This document shows positions 12,341 through 22,700 of a stretch of 64,000 bases of DNA, in pieces. The DNA is taken from contig VXBP01004622.1 in the NCBI GenBank assembly GCA_013400115.1, positions 496,001 to 560,000 on the forward strand, read 5' to 3'. Numbering within the stretch: the stretch's first letter is position 1; every line of letters starts with the position of its first letter. This DNA is from Rhinopomastus cyanomelas. Its lineage: Eukaryota; Chordata; Aves; Bucerotiformes; Rhinopomastidae. The notes beneath the pieces are model-generated. The model ran no database searches. It had not been told where the DNA came from and saw only the letters and a list, made by a program, of their open reading frames with translations. The translations under genes and the position numbers were made by a program.

Positions 12341-14226
12341 GGAACAGGGTGGCAAGACAACACCTAGGAAGGGAACACACACATCAGAGGCAGGATGGAG
12401 CCACACAGAGCCGAGACATCACCTACAGCAGCTACCCCAGGAAGACGAGCTGCTCCTCTCCCCGACCCCACCACCAAGTCCTAATCCACCACCTTGTCCT
12501 CCTCCTCCAGGAAGCTCCTTGGGGCCAAGATCCCACAGGACCCCACTGTTACAGGGGATCTGGCAGCAGCTCCAACCTCAGCTGAGCTCCAGCACCTGCA
12601 GCTGACTCTAAGAACACGAAAAGCAACTGTTTCTGCCAGAAAAGAAGACATAAAGCCAGCACCAGTTCCCAACAGGGACCAGTGGCTACGGTAGGGAGGC
12701 CACTGCAGGTTAAGGCATTCCCTAGCCGCTCACCTCAGGCATCGGCGCTGCCTGGCAGGGTCCCACCTGGCTGGAGGCCAGTAGCTGCCTGCCGGGGAAG
12801 ACACTTTGGCAAGCAGCTGCGACCAAGGCAATGCCAGGGGCATTTTGGGGAGTGCAGCCTTCTTCCATGGTATTCTCTTGGAGGATAAGGACACCAACCC
12901 CCAGGGTCTGCTGTGGGACCCCATTGCTTCTCCCTTTGCCTAGGGAAACCCCCATCCCCACAGCACCCAGGGGTTTGGCTATGGGGACTGAGTTATGGGA
13001 AAGCCCCACGAGGGTGTCCCTGCCGTGGGAGGGGCGCAGACAGACCAACAGCCCCAGTGGGGAGATGGGCAAGTAGCTCTGATGAGGGGACAGACAGACC
13101 TATAGCCCCAGTAGGGTGGAGGAACACACAGGCAGCCCCGGCAATCCTCCAGCTGGCCTCCACAGTGGCTGCCCCACACCATCTCCCAGGGCACCGGGGA
13201 TCCCACCTGACCCCTTCACCCCGTGTTGGGAGCCCGGGGTGCCGGTGAGGGCTGCGAGAGGACTCACGGTACGGGGCCGATGGTGGCGGCGGGGCCGTCG
13301 GGGATGCCGAACATTCCTGGCGTGCCGGGTACATCTGGTCCGGATTCCAGCGAGCGGGACCCGGCCCTGCTCCACCCCCGCCGGCCCGTGAATCAGCACC
13401 CGCCGCTGAGCCACTGGCCCCGCCAGCACCGGGGGCCACGCTGCTAGCAGGGCTTCTATGGGGTGCGAGGGGGCTGCCGGTAACAGGGCGCTCCCCCACC
13501 ACTTCCCAGCGGCGACGGAACCCACCGGCAGCCGGTGCGAGTTCGCCCCCCCTTTAATGAACCCCAGTGTGTCTCCACCGGTGCCACCCTCTCAGTTTAA
13601 CCGGGTCACCCTCCCACATCCCCCGACAACGTCTCCTGTCTCAGTGAAACCAATTCCCCGCCCCCCATCAAAGAAGGCAGCTCTCCCCACCCGGTTCCAC
13701 GGTAACGCCGGTTCTTCCGCTCCCTCCGGGGACACTCCCCGTCGACCGTCTGCCCCCGCCTCTGCCTGGGATGCTCCAGTCCGTGCCCGCGGCGGGGAGC
13801 GGCCTCCGGTCAAAGTCTGCTCAGCCCGGTCCCGGAGTGAAGGTCACCCCCGGGGCGGCCACCGCCCGTTACGGAGCTGCCCCGGCTGCAGTCTTGTCTG
13901 CCCCACCGGGACCCCCCAGAGCGGGGACCGCGCCCCAGGTCCGGGCCCAACCCCCGCCCTCCCCCCACCACCCGCCGTCAACCCCGGGGCGAGGCCGCCC
14001 AACCCAGGCGACGCCTCCAGAGCCCTGGGAGGGTCGCGCCGACCCGAGCCGCCTCCACCCCGCTCCCAGCGCCCTCCTGCCCCGGGGAAAGGTGACCTTC
14101 CCGGCGGGTCTGTGGGGCGCCTGGGGCCCCCGGGACCCCCACTCGGGGTTTGGCTGCCCTTAACAGCTGCCGATAGCGCGCGGCCCCGTCGGACCCACCT
14201 TTGCGGCGCCGCCACCGTTCGACCCA

Positions 14227-14282
14227 GCTCGGCTCGACTCTGCTCGGCTTGGCTTGGCTTAGCTTAGCTTAGCCCGGTTCGG
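14227..14282. repeat. Degenerate 5-bp tandem repeat (CTCGG/CTTGG/CTTAG)
   Basis: About ten units of a 5-base repeat drift from CTCGG through CTTGG and CTTAG to CCCGG/TTCGG. It lies inside the CpG island and looks like slippage-derived low-complexity DNA. Confidence 0.7.
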
Positions 14283-14623
14283 TTTCCCTTGGCCCAGCCC
14301 GGTGCCAACACCACCTCCCCCCGTCGCGCCGCGCGCCGGCTCCCGTCTCGGATCAGCTGGCGGAGTCATGACGCAGCCACCCACCGGCCCCACCCTCAGC
14401 CAATCGCCTCTCGGCATGGGCGGGGCCAGCCCCGCCCCCGTTGTGCCTGCCCCCGTCGCAATTGACAACGACTCCAACCAATGGCGATCCAGCATGGCAG
14501 GCCGAGCAGCCAATGGGCAAGCTAAACCGGCGCTTTGAGCCGCCCACCGCGAGGGGGGCAAATCCACGTGCCCCCCACGACAGGGCCGTTGCCCAGGGAA
14601 CCGCCAGGCCCACCCTGCCGCGA

Positions 14624-14666
14624 GGCACGCCGGGAGTTGTAGTGCGGAGCGTGCTCCCGGCGTGCC
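14624..14666. promoter_or_regulatory. Inverted pair of ZNF143/THAP11-type promoter motifs
   Basis: On the reverse strand 14643-14624 reads ACTACAACTCCCGGCGTGCC, a close match to the ZNF143 (SBS/Staf) promoter consensus. The 13-base core GGCACGCCGGGAG (14624-14636) is repeated as a perfect reverse complement at 14654-14666 after a 17-base spacer. Such motifs normally sit within about 200 bases of a housekeeping transcription start. Confidence 0.65.
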
Positions 14667-15629
14667 CCGCGCGCTGTGAGTTGGCATTTTCAAGTGGGGG
14701 AAGGAGTCGGCGGAGGGAACGCGGCGGCGGGTCTTATGGGCTGCAGACCCCCGCTACGAGCCACGGCGGGGCCAGGCATTGTCCCAGAGACGCCGCCGCC
14801 GCCGCCCCCCTCCTCCTCAACCGGCGCCGCCCGTGGCTTCCAGCGCTGGGGTCGCAGCCCCGATTCCGAGAAGTTGCTCGAAGTCTGCGGCCAATCAGAA
14901 GTGAGCGCTCGGCCCCTGCAGCCAATGGGCGGGCGCGAAGGGCGCGGGGGGCGGGGCCGCGAGAACTCGGCTGACCCCGATGACTTGGCAGTGCCGCGCG
15001 ATGACTGGACAACTTCTTTAAAGGGACCGCATCCTCAGCGGGGTGCGATGCGGAAACACTACGAGAAGTTAAGGGGGATGACACTACAGGGCATGGGCGG
15101 CCCGGCCCGGCAAACGGGCTGCTGTGGGCCGAGTCAGGAGAGGTGGGGGTAGTGTATTGGGGGCTGGCAGGGAGCGTGTGGGGTCGGTGTCTGCGTTGTC
15201 TCCTTAAGGACGTTTCCTGCCCTTCGCCCCAGTAACAGCTGATTGCAGCGGGCAGGGGGCGGGGAACCAATGAGCTGCCTCCACGTCCCGCCCACGTGAC
15301 TTCCAAGTGATGTCGCCGTGCGGCGCTGCCCGGCGGGAACCCCCAGCACCCTTAAAGGGATTAGACAGCGAGGAGGGGGTCTGAGCAGCGTCATCTTCCT
15401 GCGTTGGCTACAGGCCCCAGCTCAGCTCATCGGGACCGGGCGAGGCCGCCCTGTGCCCCGCGGGGAGGAGGTGGGCGGGCCTGGGGAGACGGAGGAGGGT
15501 CTGTCCTCACCGGCTTCCCCCGGCACTCACCTGCTGCCGGTGGGGTCCGCCCGCTGCGGAAACCCCTTTAAGAGCCGCCGCTTTGTCAGTGTGGCTCTCC
15601 CGGCTCCAGCTGACAGCCCGGAGCGCCTC

Positions 15630-15661
15630 TGACGTCACACTGACCTCATTGGTCACGTCAC
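15630..15661. promoter_or_regulatory. CRE cluster with reverse CCAAT box
   Basis: A full palindromic CRE, TGACGTCA, lies at 15630-15637. ATTGG (a reverse-strand CCAAT box) follows at 15648-15652 and a CRE-like TCACGTCAC at 15653-15661. The cluster sits between the putative MIR22HG first-exon donor (15531) and the WDR81 first exon (ending 15919), so it could drive either gene. CREB/ATF input would suit the known stress and immediate-early behaviour of the miR-22 host gene. Confidence 0.6.
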
Positions 15662-15839
15662 GCCCCGCCGCCTGCCCATGTACGGGCACCGCGCCCGGCC
15701 CTGCGCAAACAACCCCCTCTTCTCCCAGCCCTTCCCCCGCTGCGGCGGCCCCCGGGGGTGGCGGGGCAGGCCCGGGGCTGGGCGGTGCTTCCAGCGTCCC
15801 GTGTCCCGTCCTGCCCGCCCCGCCCCCATGGCGGAGCGG

Positions 15840-15919
15840 CGGCCGCATGTGACGGCTGTCACCTGACCAACATGGCCGGGGCCCGCGCCGCCCCCGCCTC
15901 CCGCCGCGGCTGAGCCAAG
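15840..15919 (+). promoter_or_regulatory. WDR81 non-coding first exon (3' part) with short uORF
   Basis: A donor (CAAG|GTAACG) follows 15919. The first good acceptor in phase with the WDR81 start is at 16773-16774, so the translation start is in exon 2 and this would be the 5' untranslated exon. It contains a 13-codon upstream ORF at 15872-15913 that begins with ATGG in a fair Kozak context and stops six bases before the donor. The transcription start is not visible, so the 5' boundary is arbitrary. Confidence 0.5.
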
Positions 15920-16342
15920 GTAACGCGGTGCCGGGCGCTGCGGGACCTCTCCCGGAGATGCGGGATCCACTCCAGCGTGAGGGGGGGCGGTGCGGGATCC
16001 CCCACAGCCCCTACGAGTCGTCGGGGTTGTAGAGCTCAGCTCTAAATCCCCCTCCCCGCCTCCCCCTTGGGTCCCTCTGGCCGTGGCCCCGGGCTCGGTG
16101 CTGGGGCCCTGCCCCTCGCCGATGGGTGGCCCCATGTGTTTGTCGTGACCCCCTACCTCGGGGCTGCCGAGGTGCCATCGGGGCTCCCTTCCCTGGCGTT
16201 GGCATTGCGGGGGGGCTCCTCATGTCCCCGTGCCCAGTTGAGGAGATCGGGATCTCCACCACCACCTGCAGAGGTGCCCCCCTCTCTGGCTGTGGAGGTG
16301 CCATTGTGTCCTCACCCCAACACTCGGGCTGCAGAGGTCCCA

Positions 16343-16405
16343 GCATAGAACAGCATCCTTGAATGGTTTGGGTTGGACAGGACCTCAGAGAACCCCTAGT
16401 TCCTG
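16343..16405 (-). repeat. Small CR1 LINE 3'-end remnant
   Basis: The + strand carries a diverged form of the common reversed CR1 end (catagaa, then ggtttgggttggacaggacct). It lies in WDR81 intron 1, and a spurious in-frame upstream extension of the WDR81 reading frame begins inside it. Confidence 0.6.
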
Positions 16406-16785
16406 GGCAGGGAGTCTTTCTGCTAACATTGTGTCCTCTTCCACAGCCCTGTGGTTATACAGACCCTCCTCCGTCTCCCCAGGCCCGCCCCCCTTCTTTA
16501 TTGCTGGGGCAGTGGAGGACCCACCATGTCCTGCCTGCCTTAATTCCAGTCTCCCCACCAGCCAAGGCTGATCCCTTCTCAACCTCCCCATATCTGTTAC
16601 AGGGTCTTTTGACCCAGCTCTGTAGGAGCTGTTTTTCCCCCCAGGGGCAACGAGGAAGTGAGACTTGTTGCATGGTTCCTGCCCAGCAGGGAGTTGGGGC
16701 TCCCATGGTGGGGGTAGGGATGGTGCCACACTCGTGTGCTCACTCACCGCTTCACTGCGCTGCCTTTCTTCCAGCAGAAGCCACC

Positions 16786-19700
16786 ATGGACACTTTCCTT
16801 CAGAGTGTAGAGAAGGACCTGAACATCAACCGCCAGCAGCTGGCTGCTGCTGCGGAGAGAACCCACGTCACTGCCTTTGTCCCGGTGAAATGGCTGATGA
16901 GCCTCAAGGAGCGCCGGATGCTGCCTGGGCTGTGCCCACGGCCAGAGGGGCTGAGCGATGTAGAGGTGAGGACATTCCTGCAGCACTCTGTGCAGAAACT
17001 GCCCGCGGGCTGGACCCGAGTGGAGATCCACGGGCTGCGGAAGGATCGGCTGATGTATCCCCTGAGGGTGCAGCCTCCTGCCTCTGACCAGCGTAACTGC
17101 AGTGCAGACACCCTGCACAGCTTCATGCAGAGCGTCGCCTCCCAGAACTACCGAAACCTGTGGTGCCGGGCTCACTGCCTCTACGTGCGGCCGTACTGGC
17201 ACACTGACACACCGCCCACCATGCCGGCTCTGGATGCGCTGCGGGCTGCCCTGCAGAAAGCTTATGGCTGCCCCATCCTTCAGGTAGGCAAAAGCGTGCC
17301 CGGCGCTTCGCCTGCCAAGGAAAGTGTGGCAGCTGCCAAGGGGGTGTCCTCCTGCCCCAATGTGCTGCAGGCAGAAGCTCTGCTGGAGTCGGCCAGCATG
17401 CTGTACATCATCTACCCATATGTGCAGTACTGTCTGCATGACATCGTGACTTTCAGCCCGGCCAAGCTCACCAACAGCCACGCCAAAATCCTCTTCCTCC
17501 TCTTCCACGTGCTGCAGGCCATGAGGGCTTGTCACCAGGCGGGACTGGCTTGTGGCGCCTTTTCCCTTCGGGATGTGGCCGTGGATGAGAAGCTGTGCAG
17601 CCGGCTCCGCGTGAACTTCAGAGAGTATGAGGGACCAAAGAAGGAGGAAGCAAATCTGCAGGCTGGTCTGGAACGAGTGAGTGAGCAAAGCGGCGCCAGC
17701 GTGCGAGGGCAGGAGACGAGGTGCACTGCCTGCCAGAAGGACCTCAGAGACCTGGTGTTACAGTGGGTGCATGGGCAGGTCAGCAACTTTGACTACCTCA
17801 TGCGTCTGAACATTTTGGCTGGGAGGAGAATGGGAGACCCCAATTATCACCCAGTTCTTCCGTGGGTGGTGGACTTCACTACCAAAAATGGCAAATTCAG
17901 GGACCTGAGGAAATCCAAGTTCCGACTCAACAAGGGAGACAAGCAGCTGGACTTCACCTACGAGATGACCAAGCAGGCGTTTGTTGCTGGTGGGTCGAGT
18001 GGGGAGCAGCTCCATGTTCCCCATCACATCTCCGATGTCCTTTCAGATATCACCTATTATGTGTACACGGCTCGGAGGACCCCCAAGGCGGTGCTGTGCT
18101 GCCATGTGAGGTCCCAGTGGGAGCCCAATGAGTATCCAGCCAGCATGGAGCGCATGCAGAGCTGGACCCCAGATGAGTGCATCCCAGAGTTTTATACGGA
18201 CCCTTCCATCTTCCGATCCATTCATCCTGACATGCCTGACCTAGATGTGCCATCCTGGTGCAGCTCCTACGAGGAGTTTATTGAAGTCCACCGCATGCTG
18301 CTTGAGAGCCGGGAAGTTTCTATGGACCTTCACCACTGGATTGACCTCACATTTGGGTACAAGCTGCTGGGGAAGGATGCTGTGAAGGAGAAGAACGTCT
18401 GCCTCCATCTAGTAGACAACCACACGCATCTGACGACTTACGGGGTTGTGCAGCTCTTTGACCAGCCACATCCCAGGCGGATGGTGGGAACCACCTACAC
18501 TCCAGCAGAAGCTCCTGCCATTGCCCGGCCTCTCCTCCAGAACATCCGGGAGACTGTGGTTTTGGAGGATATCCAAGGCCAGGTGACAGATGCAGTTAAT
18601 GGGATGGTCCTGGAGGCTACTCCCAGTGAAACCACCTGGTCTGGGGAGAAACCCATCCCTGGTGAGGATGATTTAGAGCAGGGCACAGAAGCCCTGGATT
18701 CAATTTCTGTTCCTAGTAGAGCTGCTGATCAGCCCTGTGCCACTGTGCCTTCAGCACAGCCTTCCACCCTCCCTGCTTATGCCACTGATGGCAAAACCTC
18801 AGGTGTCCGACCACTCCGTCGGAGCAAAGCAGGAGCTGTGGATCAGGCTGACGTGAAAATCACCCTTCCTGAAGGCTTCAATCCACTCCAGGCCCTGGAG
18901 GAACTGGAGAAACTGGACAATTTCTTAGTTAAAGGCTTAAGTAGTGAGATGCAGCTAATGGAGCAGCCATGGGAAGAGCTGCCTCTGGGTCTTTCAGACC
19001 TTTTCCAGAGGGACATGCAAGCTTTGGGCATTCTGGTGGCTGAGATTATATTTGCACCAAGGATTCGTCCTTCAAAGCCTGACGCATCCCTGTTGGAGCG
19101 GTTCCTGATGGTGCATAACCTGTGTCGCTACCATCCCAAGGAGATCCCGGCCCCGCTCCAGCATGTGCTGCATGTCCTGCTGCAACTGGGCGAGCCGATG
19201 GAGGAGCTTCTGAAGACCAGGCTGGCCAAGGGCACGGTGCAGCTGTTTGAATACAAACCCATCTCCCAGGGCCTCCCCCCGCCCTGTCCCATGCAGCTCC
19301 TCAGTCCCTTCAGCTCTATTGTGCCCTTCCCCACATACTTCCCAGCCCTGCACAAATTCATCTTCACCTATCAGGCAAAGAAGATTGATGATGAAGGTCA
19401 AGGCCGGGAACTTGTTTTCCAGCTATGGCAGCAGCTGGATGGGATTCTTTCTGACATCACTCCTGAAGGCTTAGAGATTCTTCTGCCCTTCGTATTATCC
19501 CTGATGTCCGAGGAGAACACTGCTGTCTACGCTGCGTGGTATCTCTTTGAACCTATAGCTAAATCCCTGGGTCCGAAGAACGCCAATAAATACTTGCTGA
19601 AGCCATTGATTGGAACCTATGAGACACCCTGCTACCGCCATGGCAGGTTCTACCTCTACACAGACTGCTTTGTTGCCCAGCTGATAGTGCGCCTGGGGCT

Positions 19701-22700
19701 GCAGCCCTTCCTCCTGAACCTGCTGCCACACATCCTGCAGATTCTCGTTGGCATCGAGAGCTCGAAGGAGGAGAGCAAATCCCTCCTTGGCACAGCTGAA
19801 GATGATGAGAGCGGAGGGGAAAGCCCGGTGTCCTGTGTGTTTGGGGAGGAGATCAAAATGGATGTGGAACACAGCTCTGCTGCGCTCGACCTCCTTGACT
19901 ACACCTCTGGGGTCAGCTTTCATGACCAAGCCTACCTGCCTGAGAGCGAGGACTTCCAGAGTGGCCTCTATGTTGGAGAGTCCCTACAGCCTCAGGAGCC
20001 AGAATCACTCAGCCTGGGGCGGCTGAGTGACAAGAGCAGTGCCAGCGAAGTGTCCCTGGGAGAGGACAGGCCTGCGGATGGGGATTCTCAGAAGGACAAG
20101 AACAGTCTGAAGTCAATGGACAGCAGCCAGGACCTGAAACAGAGTGAGGAATCGGAGGAGGAGGAAGAGGAGCATGATGAAGAGGAGCATGATGACACCA
20201 CGGTTGATGCAGAGCTGACGGTGGCCATGGATGCTGGTGCCTCGGTGGATGTCACCCTGGCTGATGACACCAGTGAGCCAGAGGATGGAGAGGGAGAGGA
20301 GCTGCCGGATCATTCCGGGGACAAAGAGCAGACAATACTCCTGGGTAAGAGCCTGTCTGCTCAGCGTAGTAAAAACCTAGTAAAGCAGTGGGTGGGAGAA
20401 CATGGGGGAAGAAATGGGTCCAGGTTTGGGGGTGTCTATGATCCCAGCTTGGGGACAGCAGTGCAACCAGTATAATAGGCCGGGTCCCCACAGAAGCGGG
20501 CGGATCTGAGATCATGGGAGCGTTCTGCAGGGCAGCAGCTGGGTGATAACTAATCTGTGCTGTGCGGGGCTCTGTCCTTGTGACTGTTTTTGTTTTGCAG
20601 ACACAGCCTGTAAGATGGTGAGGTGGCTCTCAGCCAAGCTGGGCCCTACTGTCACGTCCCGCTTCATCGCCAGGAACCTGCTCCGTCTGCTCACGTCCTG
20701 CTACATTGGTAATGTCTGTGACCCAAAACTATCTGCTGGGTCCCTGGTGGCTTGGGTGTAGCCTGCTGCTTCAGCTCATGATGTTGTCTCTGGGCAGGCC
20801 CTACCAGGCAGCAGTTTGTACCAAACAACGATGAGAACAGCCCCCTGAGCACAGGAAATATCTACCAAAAGCGGCCAGTGCTGGGAGATCAGGTGTCCAG
20901 GCCGGTACTGGCCTGCTTGGTGCACGTGGCGTACCTGTACGGAGAGCCCGTCCTCACCTACCAGTACCTGCCCTACATCAGCTACCTGGTTTGTATGGCC
21001 TTTTCTCCTTTCCTCATGCGTGCTGGGGTGAGAGCTGTGTCCAAGCACAAAGGGAAGATGCACAGAGAACAGTCCAGCCTCACCAGGAGCTCCATCTGCA
21101 TGCTGAGCAGCTCTGGCTGCTCCAGCCAAGAAGGGCTGTGCTGGTGCAGCCAGAAAAGGCACTTTCACCCCCTGCCATAAGCTCCAGAGCACGTCCAGTG
21201 AAGCACATGGCTGCGTATGGGGGCTTTGTTGTGTGGTGAGCCTCAGCCACCATGGATCTGCTCCTCCTTCCCTATTTCATCTGTGGGCTCTCCCGGTCAG
21301 ACCTTTTCTCTGGCTTTGCAGTACCCAAACAGAGCTGGCACAAGGGTGGGATTGTGATAACGGGCTTGTGGAGCAGCCTGGGCTGCTGTGGGTCGCTGGA
21401 GCGAGTGTTTTTAGAGGTCTGTATGGGTAGATAGGGGATGAGCTCGGGAGAGGCTAAACTTGACTGGCAAGACAAACTTTTCAGCTTGAAATTCATAGCT
21501 GAATAGCAAGAAGAAAATGTGTGCAATGCAGCTGCTTGAAAACCTCATTTCTCATCCAAAAAATCAAGGGAAGATGTTCTTGAACGGTTTAAGCAGACTT
21601 ATTTTTCGTATTGCTCCCTTTTTTTTAGTGATTACAAACAACTTTGGTTATGGATTCTTGTAGAAATGGAAAACTTCAATAGCTTTCTGATAATTTCAAC
21701 GTAGAGGAAAAGAGGCCACAGCTGTTCATTTGAAGAAAACAAAAAGGCATTGTCACATTTTCCAGGCTTGAAGGGGAGATCTTGCTGGGGCGGGAGGGGA
21801 AAGAATCCCTTTCTTCAATAAGATCGTTCCCCGCCCAGTTGCAATCGTAGCTCCAGCTTTTCCTCTTTGCTTTGCTAAACGTACTGCTTGAGGGTGCTGG
21901 GGGGATTAAATACCCCTATGAGCAGCATTTGGCAACTCATGGAAGGGAACTTGTGGGGGTCACAAATAGGATGGAGTCAGCCCTTCTTGCAGGATTTGGC
22001 AGAGTGGATGTTTTGTGAGAGGAAGAGCCTCTGTGATGAGCTGGAAGATGGCAGATGTACAAGAAATAGAGCGGAAACTGGGAATTGTTTGTGGGTTTTG
22101 TTATTGGCTCTTGTCTTTGGTGTCTGATTTGTCTAGGACTTAGGAAATGGGATGATATAGACAGAAATCTTCTAGCGCTGCTGCTGGTGTCGTTAACTCT
22201 TTGGCTTTGCTGCACCGGTATGCTGTCAGCAGAAAGCCATGTGCTCTTCTGCCTCATGAAATCACTAGCAGCTGGATTTCTAGGAGTCAGCAGCAGGTTT
22301 GCCCATAATTTGTGCTTGGATATCTCTGTTCCTCCGAGCCTGTGCATCCAGGCTCAACGTGGCATGGGGTGAAGACCCCAAATCTTGCTTTAATTCGTGT
22401 CTGTCTAATAGGCTTCCCCTCTCCCTGTGCTGGCAAATGGTGCTCTGGGTTGTCCAGGCTGGTGATGGTCTATGCTAGTCAGGGGTTGTCTTCTTCCCTC
22501 TTGAGTGTCCCAGCTTGGGGAGCACCCTGCAGAGGATGCCTGCAAGGGTTGGGGGATGTCATGTCCCGTCTTTCCAGGCCCATCTCCAGTGCTGACATCT
22601 GTCCAGCGGTTTTCACACTCATTCCTTAAGTGCCAGATCTGCTGTTGAGACTCAGGGCTCAGGTTCCTTTGGCATAGGCTGTGACCAGCACCACCATGCT

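Larger units (their letters stand above)
11206..15600 (-). ncRNA. MIR22HG: MIR22HG-like host transcript of miR-22 (approximate extent)
   Basis: The mir-22 hairpin sits on this strand between the WDR81 CpG island and the AIFM3-like gene, as in the human MIR22HG locus, which is transcribed divergently from WDR81. Likely pieces: a first exon ending at a perfect donor (CAG|GTGAGT, exon end 15531) about 350 bases from the WDR81 first exon; another donor (GAG|GTGAGC) with exon end 12734; and an acceptor after a pyrimidine tract with exon start 12607, which would place the hairpin in the last exon. Reverse-strand AATAAA hexamers occur at 11211-11206 and 10349-10344. No conserved protein is encoded. 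The hairpin is certain, the exon structure only a guess. The transcript runs convergently towards the AIFM3-like gene. Confidence 0.5.
13250..16000. promoter_or_regulatory. CpG island, divergent MIR22HG/WDR81 promoter region
   Basis: The stretch is very rich in GC and CpG compared with its flanks. It contains forward CCAAT boxes at 14400, 14478, 14510, 14891, 14922 and 15267, and CACGTG E-boxes at 14565 and 15293. TTTAAAG/CTTAAAGG TATA-like elements lie near 15015, 15352 and 15567. No TATA box stands at a position that decides a single start, which fits broad housekeeping initiation. Many long open frames here on both strands (up to 269 codons) reflect GC-richness and do not resemble proteins. 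Confidence 0.75.

Noticed and set aside
13458..14267. 269-codon + strand ORF in the CpG island
   Set aside because: Proline/arginine-rich translation typical of GC-rich DNA, several overlapping frames open at once, and no recognisable domain.
14736..15152. 139-codon + strand ORF starting near the ZNF143-type motifs
   Set aside because: The position is suggestive of a promoter-proximal gene, but the peptide is low-complexity, the region is CpG island, and the opposite strand is equally open.
16363..16785. In-frame open extension of 141 codons upstream of the WDR81 start
   Set aside because: It begins inside a CR1 remnant, crosses a clear splice acceptor (AG at 16773-16774), and its translation has no WDR81 similarity. 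The ATG at 16786 has a perfect Kozak context and matches the human alignment.
16744..17688. 314-codon reverse-strand ORF
   Set aside because: Exact antisense shadow of the large WDR81 coding exon.
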